A DNA stretch of 47,486 nucleotides, from positions 1 through 47,486 of the forward strand of contig JASMLW010000253.1 in the NCBI GenBank assembly GCA_030748485.1, written 5' to 3'. Of this stretch, positions 1 to 7,806 are shown one piece after another; positions within the stretch are counted from its first letter, which is position 1; each line of letters starts with the position of its first letter. The notes beneath the pieces are model-generated. The model was not told the origin of the DNA. It made no database searches and worked only from the letters and a program-made list of their open reading frames with translations. Position numbers and translations under genes: made by a program. The stretch comes from Pirellulaceae bacterium (GTDB lineage Bacteria > Planctomycetota > Planctomycetia > Pirellulales > Pirellulaceae).

Positions 1-75
1 GCGCTCATGTGACTTGCGCTCATGTGACTTGCGCTCATGTGACTTGCGCTCATGTGACTTGCGCTCATGTGACTT
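1..75. repeat. 15-bp tandem repeat, five exact copies
   Basis: The unit GCGCTCATGTGACTT is repeated five times without a mismatch, and the window starts exactly at a unit boundary, so the array may continue to the left. The last unit overlaps the stop codon of the minus-strand dehydrogenase (positions 65-67), so the array sits directly behind that gene. The unit length is a multiple of three, but one plus-strand frame carries a stop in every unit. Confidence 0.95.
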
Positions 76-1036
76 GATTGCGCGGCGCGCCCTCGAGGAA
101 GGCGAGGATGTTGTCGACCGCCCCGGTGTTCAGCAATTCAATTCCAGCCGGAGTTTGATCGGCGGCGTGCGGAGTGAGCACCACCTGCTCGCAATTCAGA
201 ATCGGCGAGTCTGGGGGCAGCGGTTCTTCATCGAAAACGTCGAGCGCCGCGCCGGCGAGATTGCCGGAATCGAGCGCTTGGATCAGCGCGTTTGTGTCGA
301 CGACCTGCCCCCGAGCCGTGTTGACCAGCAGCGCCGACGGTTTCATTAACGCCAATTCGCGCGCTCCCAACATACCCCTGCTGTCGTCGGTCAACTTGAC
401 GTGAACCGAAACGACATCGGCCGCCGCCAGCAAATCGTCGAACTCCACGAATTCCACGCCCAGCGCGGCGGCCCGTTCCGGACTCGGGTGATAGCTCCAG
501 GCGATTACTTTCATCCCGATCGCCTGGGCGAGCCTCGCGACGGATGAGCCAATCGCGCCGAGCCCAATGACGCCCAGCACACCGCCGGCGAGCATCAGGT
601 TAGTCCGTTTCGTCCAACGTCCGGACTTTAGTTCGGACGTCTGATAACTCAACCGCTTCGCCGCCGCCAACATGAGCGCCAGCGTATGCTCAGCGACCAC
701 AGGCGCAGTCAGCCCCGGCACGTTACTCACCACGACGTCATGCTGCCGCGCGCCGGCGATGTCGATCGAATCGACACCGATGCTGCACGTCGTCAGCATC
801 TTTAGCCGCGGCAGTTGGCCAAACAACTGTCCGCTCCAAGCGACTTGTCCGCGCGAGTTGAGCACGATGTCGGCGTCGCGCGTTCGAGCAATTTGCTCGC
901 CCGCGTCAGCCGGCCGATCACGGTAGACGCGCACCTCAGCGCGCTCGCGCAAGCGGTCGAGTTGCGGTGAGTCGGCGATCTGAATCGGGTCGTCGCCCGG
1001 CACGACGACAATGGGGCTGGGCTCCGGCATGGGCAT
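65..1036 (-). CDS. D-2-hydroxyacid dehydrogenase, NAD-binding
   Basis: This is a 323-residue member of the D-isomer-specific 2-hydroxyacid dehydrogenase family (phosphoglycerate and glyoxylate/hydroxypyruvate reductase relatives), which reversibly reduces a 2-oxoacid with NAD(P)H in the cytoplasm. The Rossmann motif GLGAIG is at about residues 158-163. The catalytic triad is visible as Arg242 in NTARG, Glu270/271 in DVFDEEP and His290 in LTPH. The reading frame is open further upstream to 1108, but the ATG at 1036 has AGGAG about 6 bases before it and gives a normal family length. No ACT or other regulatory domain follows. The stop codon lies inside the 15-bp tandem array. The exact substrate cannot be read from the sequence. 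The SMP-30 lactonase and SelA-like lyase nearby suggest sugar-acid metabolism, which is inference. Confidence 0.9.
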   Translation of the reverse strand: MPMPEPSPIVVVPGDDPIQIADSPQLDRLRERAEVRVYRDRPADAGEQIARTRDADIVLNSRGQVAWSGQLFGQLPRLKMLTTCSIGVDSIDIAGARQHDVVVSNVPGLTAPVVAEHTLALMLAAAKRLSYQTSELKSGRWTKRTNLMLAGGVLGVIGLGAIGSSVARLAQAIGMKVIAWSYHPSPERAAALGVEFVEFDDLLAAADVVSVHVKLTDDSRGMLGARELALMKPSALLVNTARGQVVDTNALIQALDSGNLAGAALDVFDEEPLPPDSPILNCEQVVLTPHAADQTPAGIELLNTGAVDNILAFLEGAPRNQVT

Positions 1037-1242
1037 TCTGTCTCCTGCGCGCTGCGATTTTCTTCTTGCTGCTCTCAACATGACACCCACCGACAGCATC
1101 ATCCGCACGCGTCATCATCCGCACGCGTCATTCGTCGCCCTCACGCGCGTCGCCAGTGGCGACAGCCGCTCATGGACGAGTGTCGAAAGGGAATGATACG
1201 ATACGAACTTCTCTTGCAGAATTGCACACACGGGGAGCAGAA

Positions 1243-1926
1243 ATGTCGGGAATTCGCGCGTTGACGTTTGATCTGTTCGGCACGGTGCTCGATTTGGCCG
1301 GTAGTCTGACGCCGGCGATCGAACCGTGGCTGCGGGAACGACAGTCGAACGTCGCCGCCGCCGCCTTTTGGGCTCAATGGCGAGCTAGACAGCGCATCGA
1401 ACAGTATCAAGACACGATCATGATGCTAGGGCACAGCGGTTATCTGCGGACCGCTCGCCGAGCACTCGTCTATGTGAGCCGGCTGCACGGCGTCGATGCG
1501 AGCGACGAGAGCATCGACGAGTTGATGAAGTCGTGGTGGCAACTGTCGCCGTTTCCCGAGGTGACCGACGCGCTTGAGAAAATGAGCGGCCGCTATCAGC
1601 TGGTCGCGCTCTCCAACGGCAACGCCGACTTTCTGCGGCACCTGGTCGACAACCGCATTCGCTGGCCATTCGCAGACGTGATTTCCGTCGACGTGATGGG
1701 AGCGTTCAAGCCGCATCCCGCCGTCTATCGCCGGGCGGCTCAAATGATCGGCGTGCGGCCACACGAATGCATGATGATCTCCGCCAATTCGTTCGACGTG
1801 GCTGGAGCGAAAGCGTGCGGTTATTCGGGAGCTTTCGTCAATCGCCTGCAGTTGCCGTTCGAGGATTCGCCGTATCAACCCGATGTCGAAGTGGGCGACT
1901 TCACCGAACTGGCGGAGGCGATCTGA
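1243..1926 (+). CDS. HAD-superfamily hydrolase, type II haloacid dehalogenase-like
   Basis: The protein has 227 residues and all HAD motifs: the nucleophile Asp10 in FDLFGT, Ser124 in SNGN, Lys156 in FKPHP, and a fourth motif SANSFDVAGAK with Asp185. The S-x-N-x-x-D form of the fourth motif is typical of (S)-2-haloacid dehalogenases rather than ordinary phosphatases. A helical cap lies at about residues 15-105. The start at 1243 was chosen over the in-frame ATG at 1156 because GGGGAG lies 5 bases before it and the HAD fold begins at once. The gene stands alone on the plus strand, diverging from the dehydrogenase and converging on the lactonase gene. Many genomic members of this family have unknown natural substrates, so dehalogenation is not certain. 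Confidence 0.87.
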   Translation: MSGIRALTFDLFGTVLDLAGSLTPAIEPWLRERQSNVAAAAFWAQWRARQRIEQYQDTIMMLGHSGYLRTARRALVYVSRLHGVDASDESIDELMKSWWQLSPFPEVTDALEKMSGRYQLVALSNGNADFLRHLVDNRIRWPFADVISVDVMGAFKPHPAVYRRAAQMIGVRPHECMMISANSFDVAGAKACGYSGAFVNRLQLPFEDSPYQPDVEVGDFTELAEAI

Positions 1927-1959
1927 AAAGACGGCGGCGTCAGGAGCCGCGAACGGCGA

Positions 1960-2895
1960 CTACTTCGATTTCTTCTGCTGCCAACGCCGCCAAGCCAAGC
2001 CGGGTCGCTCGACGCGGAACGAAACCAGCCGCTGGTGTTCGACTTCGGTGACGTAGGCCGTACGGCCGTCTGGACCGCCAAAACAGATGTTGCTGGGACG
2101 TTTGCCAAGGACATCGATTTCCGCGAGGACTTTGCCGGCGGGCGTCATCTTGACGACCGTCCCTTTGCCGTAGCGAGTGACGTAGAGAACGCCGTCTACG
2201 TCGGCTCGCATGCCGTCGAATCCGTGGTCGGGAAACTTTTTGATCAGCCTTTTGTTGTCGAGTTTTCCAGCGGGCGTGATGTCGAACGCCCAGATGTTGC
2301 GCTGCGCGCTCTCATTCACGTAGAGCGTCTTTCCGTCGGGGCTCACCTCGATCCCGTTGGTCGTCCCCATATCACCGGCCAACTTGGTGACCTTTCCCCG
2401 CCGGTCAATACGCCACAGTTGCCCCGTGCTATTGCCCCAATTCGGATCGCTGGCGTAGAGGATTCCGTCAGGTCCGATCGCCAAATCGTTGGGTTGATTC
2501 ATCTTCGGCTCGTGAGCGAAGACTTTGATCTGTTTGGTCCGCATGTCGACGCGGAGCACGTTGTGATTCGGATAGTCGGCGATGTACATCGCGCCGCTGC
2601 GGTCGAAACGAATCCCATTGCCCGTACTGCCGTTCGACAGTTTGACGAACAGAGATGCTTTGCCGTCGGGAGTGACGACACCAATCGTCTTCTGCTCGGC
2701 GAAGTTGACGGCGTAGATGCGGCCCTTCGCGTCGCAAGCCGGACCCTCGATGCCCGTCGTGAACTGCTTCGGCGAGGTCAGCGGCTTGGCGACATGCACC
2801 GGTTCCGCCGCAACCGCACTCAATGTCCAAAAGCAGTGCAAGCAGACCGCGAACGCCAGCTCGGCTGACAACACGTGAAGTAGGCGGCGGTTCAC
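1960..2895 (-). CDS. Exported SMP-30/gluconolactonase-like beta-propeller protein
   Basis: The protein has 311 residues from a GTG start at 2895. A GGAGG lies about 8 bases before the GTG, and the frame then begins with a signal peptide (basic NRR, a hydrophobic stretch, cleavage near AVAA-EP at about residue 30). The alternative ATG at 2988 would bury this signal. The mature part has repeated propeller blades of the form G-x-(I/L)-Y-(V/A), with conserved NGIRFD, NDLAIGPDG and NGIEVSPDG segments that in SMP-30-type lactonases provide metal-binding Asn and Asp residues. The likely role is hydrolysis of sugar lactones or related esters in the periplasm. The gene follows the multihaem cytochrome on the same strand after about 140 bases. 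Confidence 0.85.
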   Translation of the reverse strand: MNRRLLHVLSAELAFAVCLHCFWTLSAVAAEPVHVAKPLTSPKQFTTGIEGPACDAKGRIYAVNFAEQKTIGVVTPDGKASLFVKLSNGSTGNGIRFDRSGAMYIADYPNHNVLRVDMRTKQIKVFAHEPKMNQPNDLAIGPDGILYASDPNWGNSTGQLWRIDRRGKVTKLAGDMGTTNGIEVSPDGKTLYVNESAQRNIWAFDITPAGKLDNKRLIKKFPDHGFDGMRADVDGVLYVTRYGKGTVVKMTPAGKVLAEIDVLGKRPSNICFGGPDGRTAYVTEVEHQRLVSFRVERPGLAWRRWQQKKSK

Positions 2896-3036
2896 GATAA
2901 GGACCTCCAGATAGATGCGGGAACTGCTCGACGAGGCGAGGTTGAAGTTAGCCTGAACGGTCACGTGTCCAGAACCGAAGACGACCACCGATTCTAATCA
3001 CCGGCCGGCCGCTGAGCGAGCCAAGCGCAAAGGCGG

Positions 3037-4935
3037 CTATTCGATTCCCGCATCCTTGAGCAAATCGACGATCTCTTTTTCGCGTTCCGCCTTAGTCTCG
3101 TCGCCGATCAGTTCGTACGTGTCGGCTAACCACTGGTGAACCTGCAGCAAGCTGGGATTGAGCGCGACGGCTTGGTTGGCCGCCTCAATAGCGTCCTCCC
3201 GGCGGCTCAGTCGCGCGAGGGACAACACGCGGCGAAGGTGCGCCGTGGCCGAGTTGGGGTTCAGCTTGAGCAGTCTTTCGCAATGCTGCAACACTTCCTC
3301 GTCGCGCTGATCCTGAAAGGCGACGCGGGACAGCCACTCGATGCTGATCTCATTGTTCGGATCGGCGGAGAGCACATATGACCAGCAGCGTTTGGCCAAG
3401 TCTTCGCGACCGACCATGGCGAACGTTGTGCCGAGTGAGTTCATGACGGGTATATCGTGCTTGAATATCTCGACGCCCTCTTCGATCTGGATGGGCGGCG
3501 GGACGAGCAACATGGCCCCGCGGCTGGCTGTCGCGGCGGCCGTGCTGGGATCGCTGTTCATCGCGTCGAGCAACAGACTGAGACCCCGTCCGCGCTCCAG
3601 GGCTCGCGGCGGCAACCGCAACTCGGCGTTGTCAAACGCAATCGCCTCCGGCGGCAACTCGACGTTGGGATCGACGGGGACGACCGTTGCGAAGCGGCGA
3701 ATGCGGTGATCGGTGATCGGAATGTGTGGAATATTGTTTTGGGGAAGCCGCGGCATATGGCACTTCGCGCAGTCGCCGTTGGCGGGCGCTTTGTTCCGCA
3801 GGTTTTCCGACAACGCGCACCCCTGTTCGGCGTGGCAGGAGTTGCACTTGGCCATGTAGTAAGCGGACTTCTCCTCCTCGGCGGGAACGCTGTGAGCGCC
3901 GTGGCACGTGATGCATCCGAGCTTGCCCGCGCTGGCGATGAAACATTTGCTCGATTGCATTTGCCGGCTCTGATCGGCCAGTTGCCAATGCAAATCGCTC
4001 TCCGGCTCAGCCACGAAAGTCACGACCACATCGTCGATGAAACCGCCTGGGCGGAAGTCAAACAGGTTGGCTCCATACCGCGGAATCACGTGGGTGCTGC
4101 GAACGTGGCACTGATGGCAAACGTGGTCCCGCTGAGCGGGTGACAGGTTGGCCGGGTTGACGATCGAATCGTCGGGTTGGCCCGGCGTGGGATTGGCGCG
4201 CTGCTTGTCAAGATGCGCTTTGCCCGGACCGTGGCAGCGCTCACAACCGATCGCCGTCTCGTGAAAAGCCGGCTTCAAGAAGCGGTCGCTGCCCGCACCG
4301 TCCGGATTGGGCCTGCCGCTATGGCAAAACAAACAGTTGTCGCCAATCCGCCGTGAGAAATTCAAGTGCGATTCAGCGTCAAAGTCGCTGCACACCCACC
4401 ATTTCTGTTCATCCGTCCGCCATGAAATCGGCGATTGAAGCAAGATGCCGCCGGTGTTGGTGATGTAGTTGCGCTCACGCTTGCCCGAGCCGAGTACGTA
4501 GTCCATCGTGCGGACCAACTCGTAGGCGATCTTGTCACCGACTTTGACTTTCTCGTGATGAGTCATCTCGGTCTCGTACTGATTGGCTTCAAACAGATAC
4601 GAGCCGATGTCAAACGCCTTCTGCTGTTCGCCGCTTTCGATCCGCTTCGCGTCACGGTAGGCGACGAACGATTGAGCCTTCGGATGAGTCTGGTAGAGGT
4701 CGTACTCCTCTTGGTGACACTCCTCGCAAGCTTTGCTGCCAATGTACTCGCCCTGGGGCGCTTTCACTTTGGTCAAGCTGCCGACCTTGGTTCGGATGTC
4801 TTCCGTGGCGATATTCCTCGATCGCTTCATCGCCCAAAAGGCGATTCCGACACCCCCACAAACGAGCGTCACGACAATGATCAGGGCGAGAATTGCGTTT
4901 CGCGCGCGTTCTCGTTTTTCGTCCGGTCGCGGCAT
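3037..4935 (-). CDS. Membrane-anchored seven-haem cytochrome c with TPR repeats
   Basis: The 632-residue protein has one transmembrane anchor at about residues 14-36, with no cleavage site seen, and then an external region with seven CxxCH haem motifs at about residues 70, 201, 231, 273, 341, 364 and 389 (CEECH, CLFCH, CERCH, CHQCH, CITCH, CNSCH, CAKCH). The C-terminal 150 residues form tetratricopeptide repeats (for example the NPNSATAHLRRVLSLARLS and NPSLLQVHQWLADTY segments). Multihaem-TPR proteins of this layout are common in planctomycetes and are thought to carry electrons at the cell envelope. The partner is unknown. The ATG at 4935 has no obvious ribosome-binding site. It lies about 190 bases behind the SelA-like gene on the same strand. 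Confidence 0.9.
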   Translation of the reverse strand: MPRPDEKRERARNAILALIIVVTLVCGGVGIAFWAMKRSRNIATEDIRTKVGSLTKVKAPQGEYIGSKACEECHQEEYDLYQTHPKAQSFVAYRDAKRIESGEQQKAFDIGSYLFEANQYETEMTHHEKVKVGDKIAYELVRTMDYVLGSGKRERNYITNTGGILLQSPISWRTDEQKWWVCSDFDAESHLNFSRRIGDNCLFCHSGRPNPDGAGSDRFLKPAFHETAIGCERCHGPGKAHLDKQRANPTPGQPDDSIVNPANLSPAQRDHVCHQCHVRSTHVIPRYGANLFDFRPGGFIDDVVVTFVAEPESDLHWQLADQSRQMQSSKCFIASAGKLGCITCHGAHSVPAEEEKSAYYMAKCNSCHAEQGCALSENLRNKAPANGDCAKCHMPRLPQNNIPHIPITDHRIRRFATVVPVDPNVELPPEAIAFDNAELRLPPRALERGRGLSLLLDAMNSDPSTAAATASRGAMLLVPPPIQIEEGVEIFKHDIPVMNSLGTTFAMVGREDLAKRCWSYVLSADPNNEISIEWLSRVAFQDQRDEEVLQHCERLLKLNPNSATAHLRRVLSLARLSRREDAIEAANQAVALNPSLLQVHQWLADTYELIGDETKAEREKEIVDLLKDAGIE

Positions 4936-4980
4936 TAGATACCAATCAGTTGGGCGTAGGCAGCCAGGCGGATGACAGAG

Positions 4981-5022
4981 GCCGAAACAATGTCAGCATC
5001 AATTTCGGCTCAATGTCAGCAT
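4981..5022. repeat. Inverted repeat with overlapping 12-bp direct repeat
   Basis: GCCGAAA at 4981-4987 pairs perfectly with TTTCGGC at 5003-5009. CAATGTCAGCAT occurs at 4988-4999 in the loop and again at 5011-5022 just after the stem. The element lies between the end of the SelA-like gene and the start of the cytochrome gene, both on the minus strand, so it could be a regulatory site for the cytochrome gene. No T-run supports a terminator. Confidence 0.5.
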
Positions 5023-5121
5023 GCTGCTACGCGTAGAGTCGTGGAAAGGTTCAGATGGGGTTTCCAGTATAACCGCGAACCGATTTGTCTGGCGAGACGA
5101 ACGCCACGCGAACGCCACGAG

Positions 5122-6324
5122 TCAGACCGAGGAGACCTCTTCGCGCACGCGGCGGGCGATCACCGCGGCGTGTTCGTCGAGCAGGCAAATGGGGTGGACG
5201 ACAAGTGCTCCGCGATCCAATTCGCCGTGGCTCAAATAGATCGGCGGTTCGCCGGCGCGCAAGCGACGACAGGTCTCCATTGCTCGTTGGGCCGCATCAA
5301 CGCTCGCCAACAATTGAATTCGCAAGCGGGGAATGCGGCCGTCGCCGCCGTCGATCAGTTGGCAGGAGACCGGCGCGTCGGCCAACTGATCGGCGATCGC
5401 CTGGAGAATATCCCGGTAGCGAACGTCGTCCTTCTCGTACTCGCCTGTCGAGAACATCTCGAGCGCCTTCAGCAGCGCTGCGATTTGCTCTTTGGCGACT
5501 TTGAGTCCGCGGCCGACTCCGTGCCGCGGCATGCCGGCGAAATCGGCTTTGTCGATCAACTCAATTGGCGGATCCCACAACTCGTAGTGGTCGTCCATAT
5601 CGAGCATTTGCAGGGCGGCCGATCCGACCAACGGGCGGCGGCCGCAGAGAATCCCCGTCGCTTGAGGACCGCGAATCGCCTTCCCGCCGCTGAAGCAGAC
5701 GAGGTCGGCTCCGAGGTCGATAAAGGAACGCAAGTTCTTCACCGGCGGCAACTCGCCCGCCGCGTCCACCAGCACGGGCAATTCGCGGTCGTGCGCCCAG
5801 GCAATCAATTCGTCGAGCGGCGGTCGCGAGTCGTCCAGAGCGACGTACAACACGCCCGCGGTGAGGGGCGAGTAGGCGGCGGCGAACTCCCACAACTCAG
5901 TGCGCCGCACGCCGGCGCCGGCGGTCTGCTCATTGAAACCGACTTCAACCAGTCTTGCGCCGGCCGCTCGGACGGCGTGGTCGTAGCCGCTGCGCTGCTC
6001 GCGAGCCACCAGGAATTCATTCGGGAAACCGTCCGCCTGCGGCAGTTTCTCCATTCGCGACAAATCGTCGCCAGCCAAAATGGCCGCTGCTCCAAGCGTC
6101 AGGGCGGCGGCCGAGCCCGCTGTGACGATGCCGGCCTCCGCGCCCGTGGCGGCGGCAATGCGTCGCGAGGCGACGGCCTGCACTTGCTCCAACGGAGCCC
6201 ACTGCCGCGTCGCGGCGACGAAGGCGTCGACAACTGCGGCCGGCATCGGCGCGCCGCCCAATCGCGTCACCGTCCCCGATCCATTGATGATGGGCGTAAC
6301 TCCCCATATCTCCAATCCACTCAT
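5122..6324 (-). CDS. SelA-like PLP-dependent enzyme (aminotransferase/lyase fold)
   Basis: This 400-residue protein belongs to the SelA-like branch of fold-type I PLP enzymes, which includes D-glucosaminate-6-phosphate ammonia-lyase. It has the opening INGSGTVTRLGG, a glycine/alanine-rich PLP-phosphate region near TAGSAAALTLGAAA, an Asp in VLVDAAGELPP that would pair with the PLP nitrogen, and the Schiff-base lysine in CFSGGKAIRGPQATG. The last motif is the hallmark of the family. The ATG at 6324 was chosen over an upstream TTG at 6339. I see no selenocysteine machinery here, so a sugar-acid ammonia-lyase or racemase role is more likely than true selenocysteine synthase, but the substrate is unknown. 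The gene follows the Tat-exported protein gene by about 70 bases on the same strand. Confidence 0.85.
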   Translation of the reverse strand: MSGLEIWGVTPIINGSGTVTRLGGAPMPAAVVDAFVAATRQWAPLEQVQAVASRRIAAATGAEAGIVTAGSAAALTLGAAAILAGDDLSRMEKLPQADGFPNEFLVAREQRSGYDHAVRAAGARLVEVGFNEQTAGAGVRRTELWEFAAAYSPLTAGVLYVALDDSRPPLDELIAWAHDRELPVLVDAAGELPPVKNLRSFIDLGADLVCFSGGKAIRGPQATGILCGRRPLVGSAALQMLDMDDHYELWDPPIELIDKADFAGMPRHGVGRGLKVAKEQIAALLKALEMFSTGEYEKDDVRYRDILQAIADQLADAPVSCQLIDGGDGRIPRLRIQLLASVDAAQRAMETCRRLRAGEPPIYLSHGELDRGALVVHPICLLDEHAAVIARRVREEVSSV

Positions 6325-6393
6325 TCCCAATCCACTCAAAACGAATCACTCCGTTCTGTTCGACTTTGTTCGAGTTGGTCTCACTTGTATGAC

Positions 6394-7659
6394 TCAGTTC
6401 TTCTTGACCGGCATCGGCGGCAGTTTTGTCGCGAACGGCCAGTCGGTTGGCTGATACTTGATCGCCAACTGGGGAGTCCGTCGCAAACCACCGTCCTCCG
6501 CCAGACTGTGCATCAACTCGTCCAGCACGCCGGTTGTCAGCAGTGTCCGCTCAACCGGGTAGGGAGGACGCTTCTCGTGCACGCAGTGTTCGATCGCTCG
6601 CACCAGATACTCGAAGTGGCCGTACGGCGGCCGCGGTTCGAGGTAGAACCAGGACGTATGCGGTTGGGGGACGTCTTTCTGTTTCGCGGCGAAGGTAAAC
6701 TCCGACGCGCCCCGAACCATCGCCACGGTCGCTTGGAACCCGTCGCGGTATTTGAGCAAGTAGAAGACGGATCCTTTTTCCAGATTCAGCGGCCGGCGCA
6801 CTGGTTTGGGCTGCTTGGCCAAGGCGGCGTCGAGCAGATCTGGCGACCAACGGCCGGCTTTTTCGGCGGCTGTGATCGCCGGTCCGCTGACAGCCTGCAC
6901 CGACTCGACACCTGTCTCACCGCCCCGCCGCCGCTCCACCATACATTGCAGAGTCTCCAAGGCGTGAAAACCGTACGACTCACTGCCGCCGTATCCGACC
7001 GTGATCGCTTCCTGCAGTTCGGCGTCGCGGGGAATCGTCAGGTGAGGAATCCGCCAGGCGACCGGCAACGACGACCCCGCCATGAAGGGGATCTTCAGCT
7101 TCCGCGCCGTGTCGTACATGTGCTTGGCGTCAGCGAATCGATATGACAAATGTTTGTCATTGAATAGCGGCGCGACCTGTTTGACTCGACGAAACGCGGC
7201 GACGACGTCGTCGAAGAAGCGACGACGCGGATACTGATGTTGCTTCGTGTCCTCGGTGTAGGGGTAGTCGCCGTGCTCACCGACGTTCAATACTCCGGCA
7301 ACTTGCAAGCGGTCTGAGCCGAGCGTGAGAGTTTCGTCAATTGTCTCCGCGATCCGAAAACCGTGCTTCTCCGCCAGCCCGCGGCTCATGTCGCCCGCCG
7401 GCACTTGGTCCGTGTACATCGACACGAGTTTCAGTTTCGGGCCGGGACCGCCGTCTTGGCGAAACCCCTCGAGTATCTTGCCGCAAATCACGTCGGCGTG
7501 GGAGTTCTTCTTGTAGACCGTTACGACCGCCGCCACCGGCAACGCCTCCGACCGGTCATCGTCTTTGCCAAAAACGGTTGCCGGAAACGAAGCGGGAGCC
7601 AAAGTGGCGGCCAACGGAACGGTGGAAGCGGCCAGGAATCGTCGTCGCGAGATTGTCAT
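6394..7659 (-). CDS. Tat-exported Gfo/Idh/MocA-like protein
   Basis: This 421-residue protein starts at ATG 7659, which has AAAGGAG about 9 bases before it. The frame is open further upstream without a credible start. The N-terminus TISRRRFLAAS followed by an alanine-rich segment is a twin-arginine signal, implying export of a folded and possibly cofactor-bound protein. The segment around KHLSYRFADAKHMY and IPFMAGSSLPVAWR resembles the K-P-L and M-(T/A)-G-S-S signatures of Gfo/Idh/MocA oxidoreductases, many of which are Tat-exported in planctomycetes. The usual N-terminal GxGxxG is not evident, so NAD binding may be lost or altered. Family placement is inference from these short signatures. 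It is sandwiched between the DUF1501 gene and the SelA-like gene and is probably co-transcribed with both. Confidence 0.65.
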   Translation of the reverse strand: MTISRRRFLAASTVPLAATLAPASFPATVFGKDDDRSEALPVAAVVTVYKKNSHADVICGKILEGFRQDGGPGPKLKLVSMYTDQVPAGDMSRGLAEKHGFRIAETIDETLTLGSDRLQVAGVLNVGEHGDYPYTEDTKQHQYPRRRFFDDVVAAFRRVKQVAPLFNDKHLSYRFADAKHMYDTARKLKIPFMAGSSLPVAWRIPHLTIPRDAELQEAITVGYGGSESYGFHALETLQCMVERRRGGETGVESVQAVSGPAITAAEKAGRWSPDLLDAALAKQPKPVRRPLNLEKGSVFYLLKYRDGFQATVAMVRGASEFTFAAKQKDVPQPHTSWFYLEPRPPYGHFEYLVRAIEHCVHEKRPPYPVERTLLTTGVLDELMHSLAEDGGLRRTPQLAIKYQPTDWPFATKLPPMPVKKN

Positions 7660-7806
7660 TGTGAACGGCTCCTTTGATTCGTCTGGACGGCGCGCGGTTG
7701 GTTGTGAATTCGGCGTTGAGCCCTGCGGCGGTTGAAGTCGTTGCGGCGAAGTCCGCGTGATCCCGAACTTCGCCCGACGGCGCACGGAGTGCGCCAGCAA
7801 CTTTGG

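Noticed and set aside
1-75. CRISPR array
   Set aside because: The units are directly adjacent with no spacers and are only 15 bases long.
5122-6324. True selenocysteine synthase SelA
   Set aside because: No SelB, SelD or tRNA-Sec is seen in the window, and the motif pattern fits the SelA-like lyase group better.
4972-7146. Long plus-strand open frame of 724 codons
   Set aside because: It is antisense to the SelA-like and Tat-exported genes, which have clear motifs. Its translation is Arg/Gln/Val-rich with no family pattern, typical of a GC-rich shadow frame.
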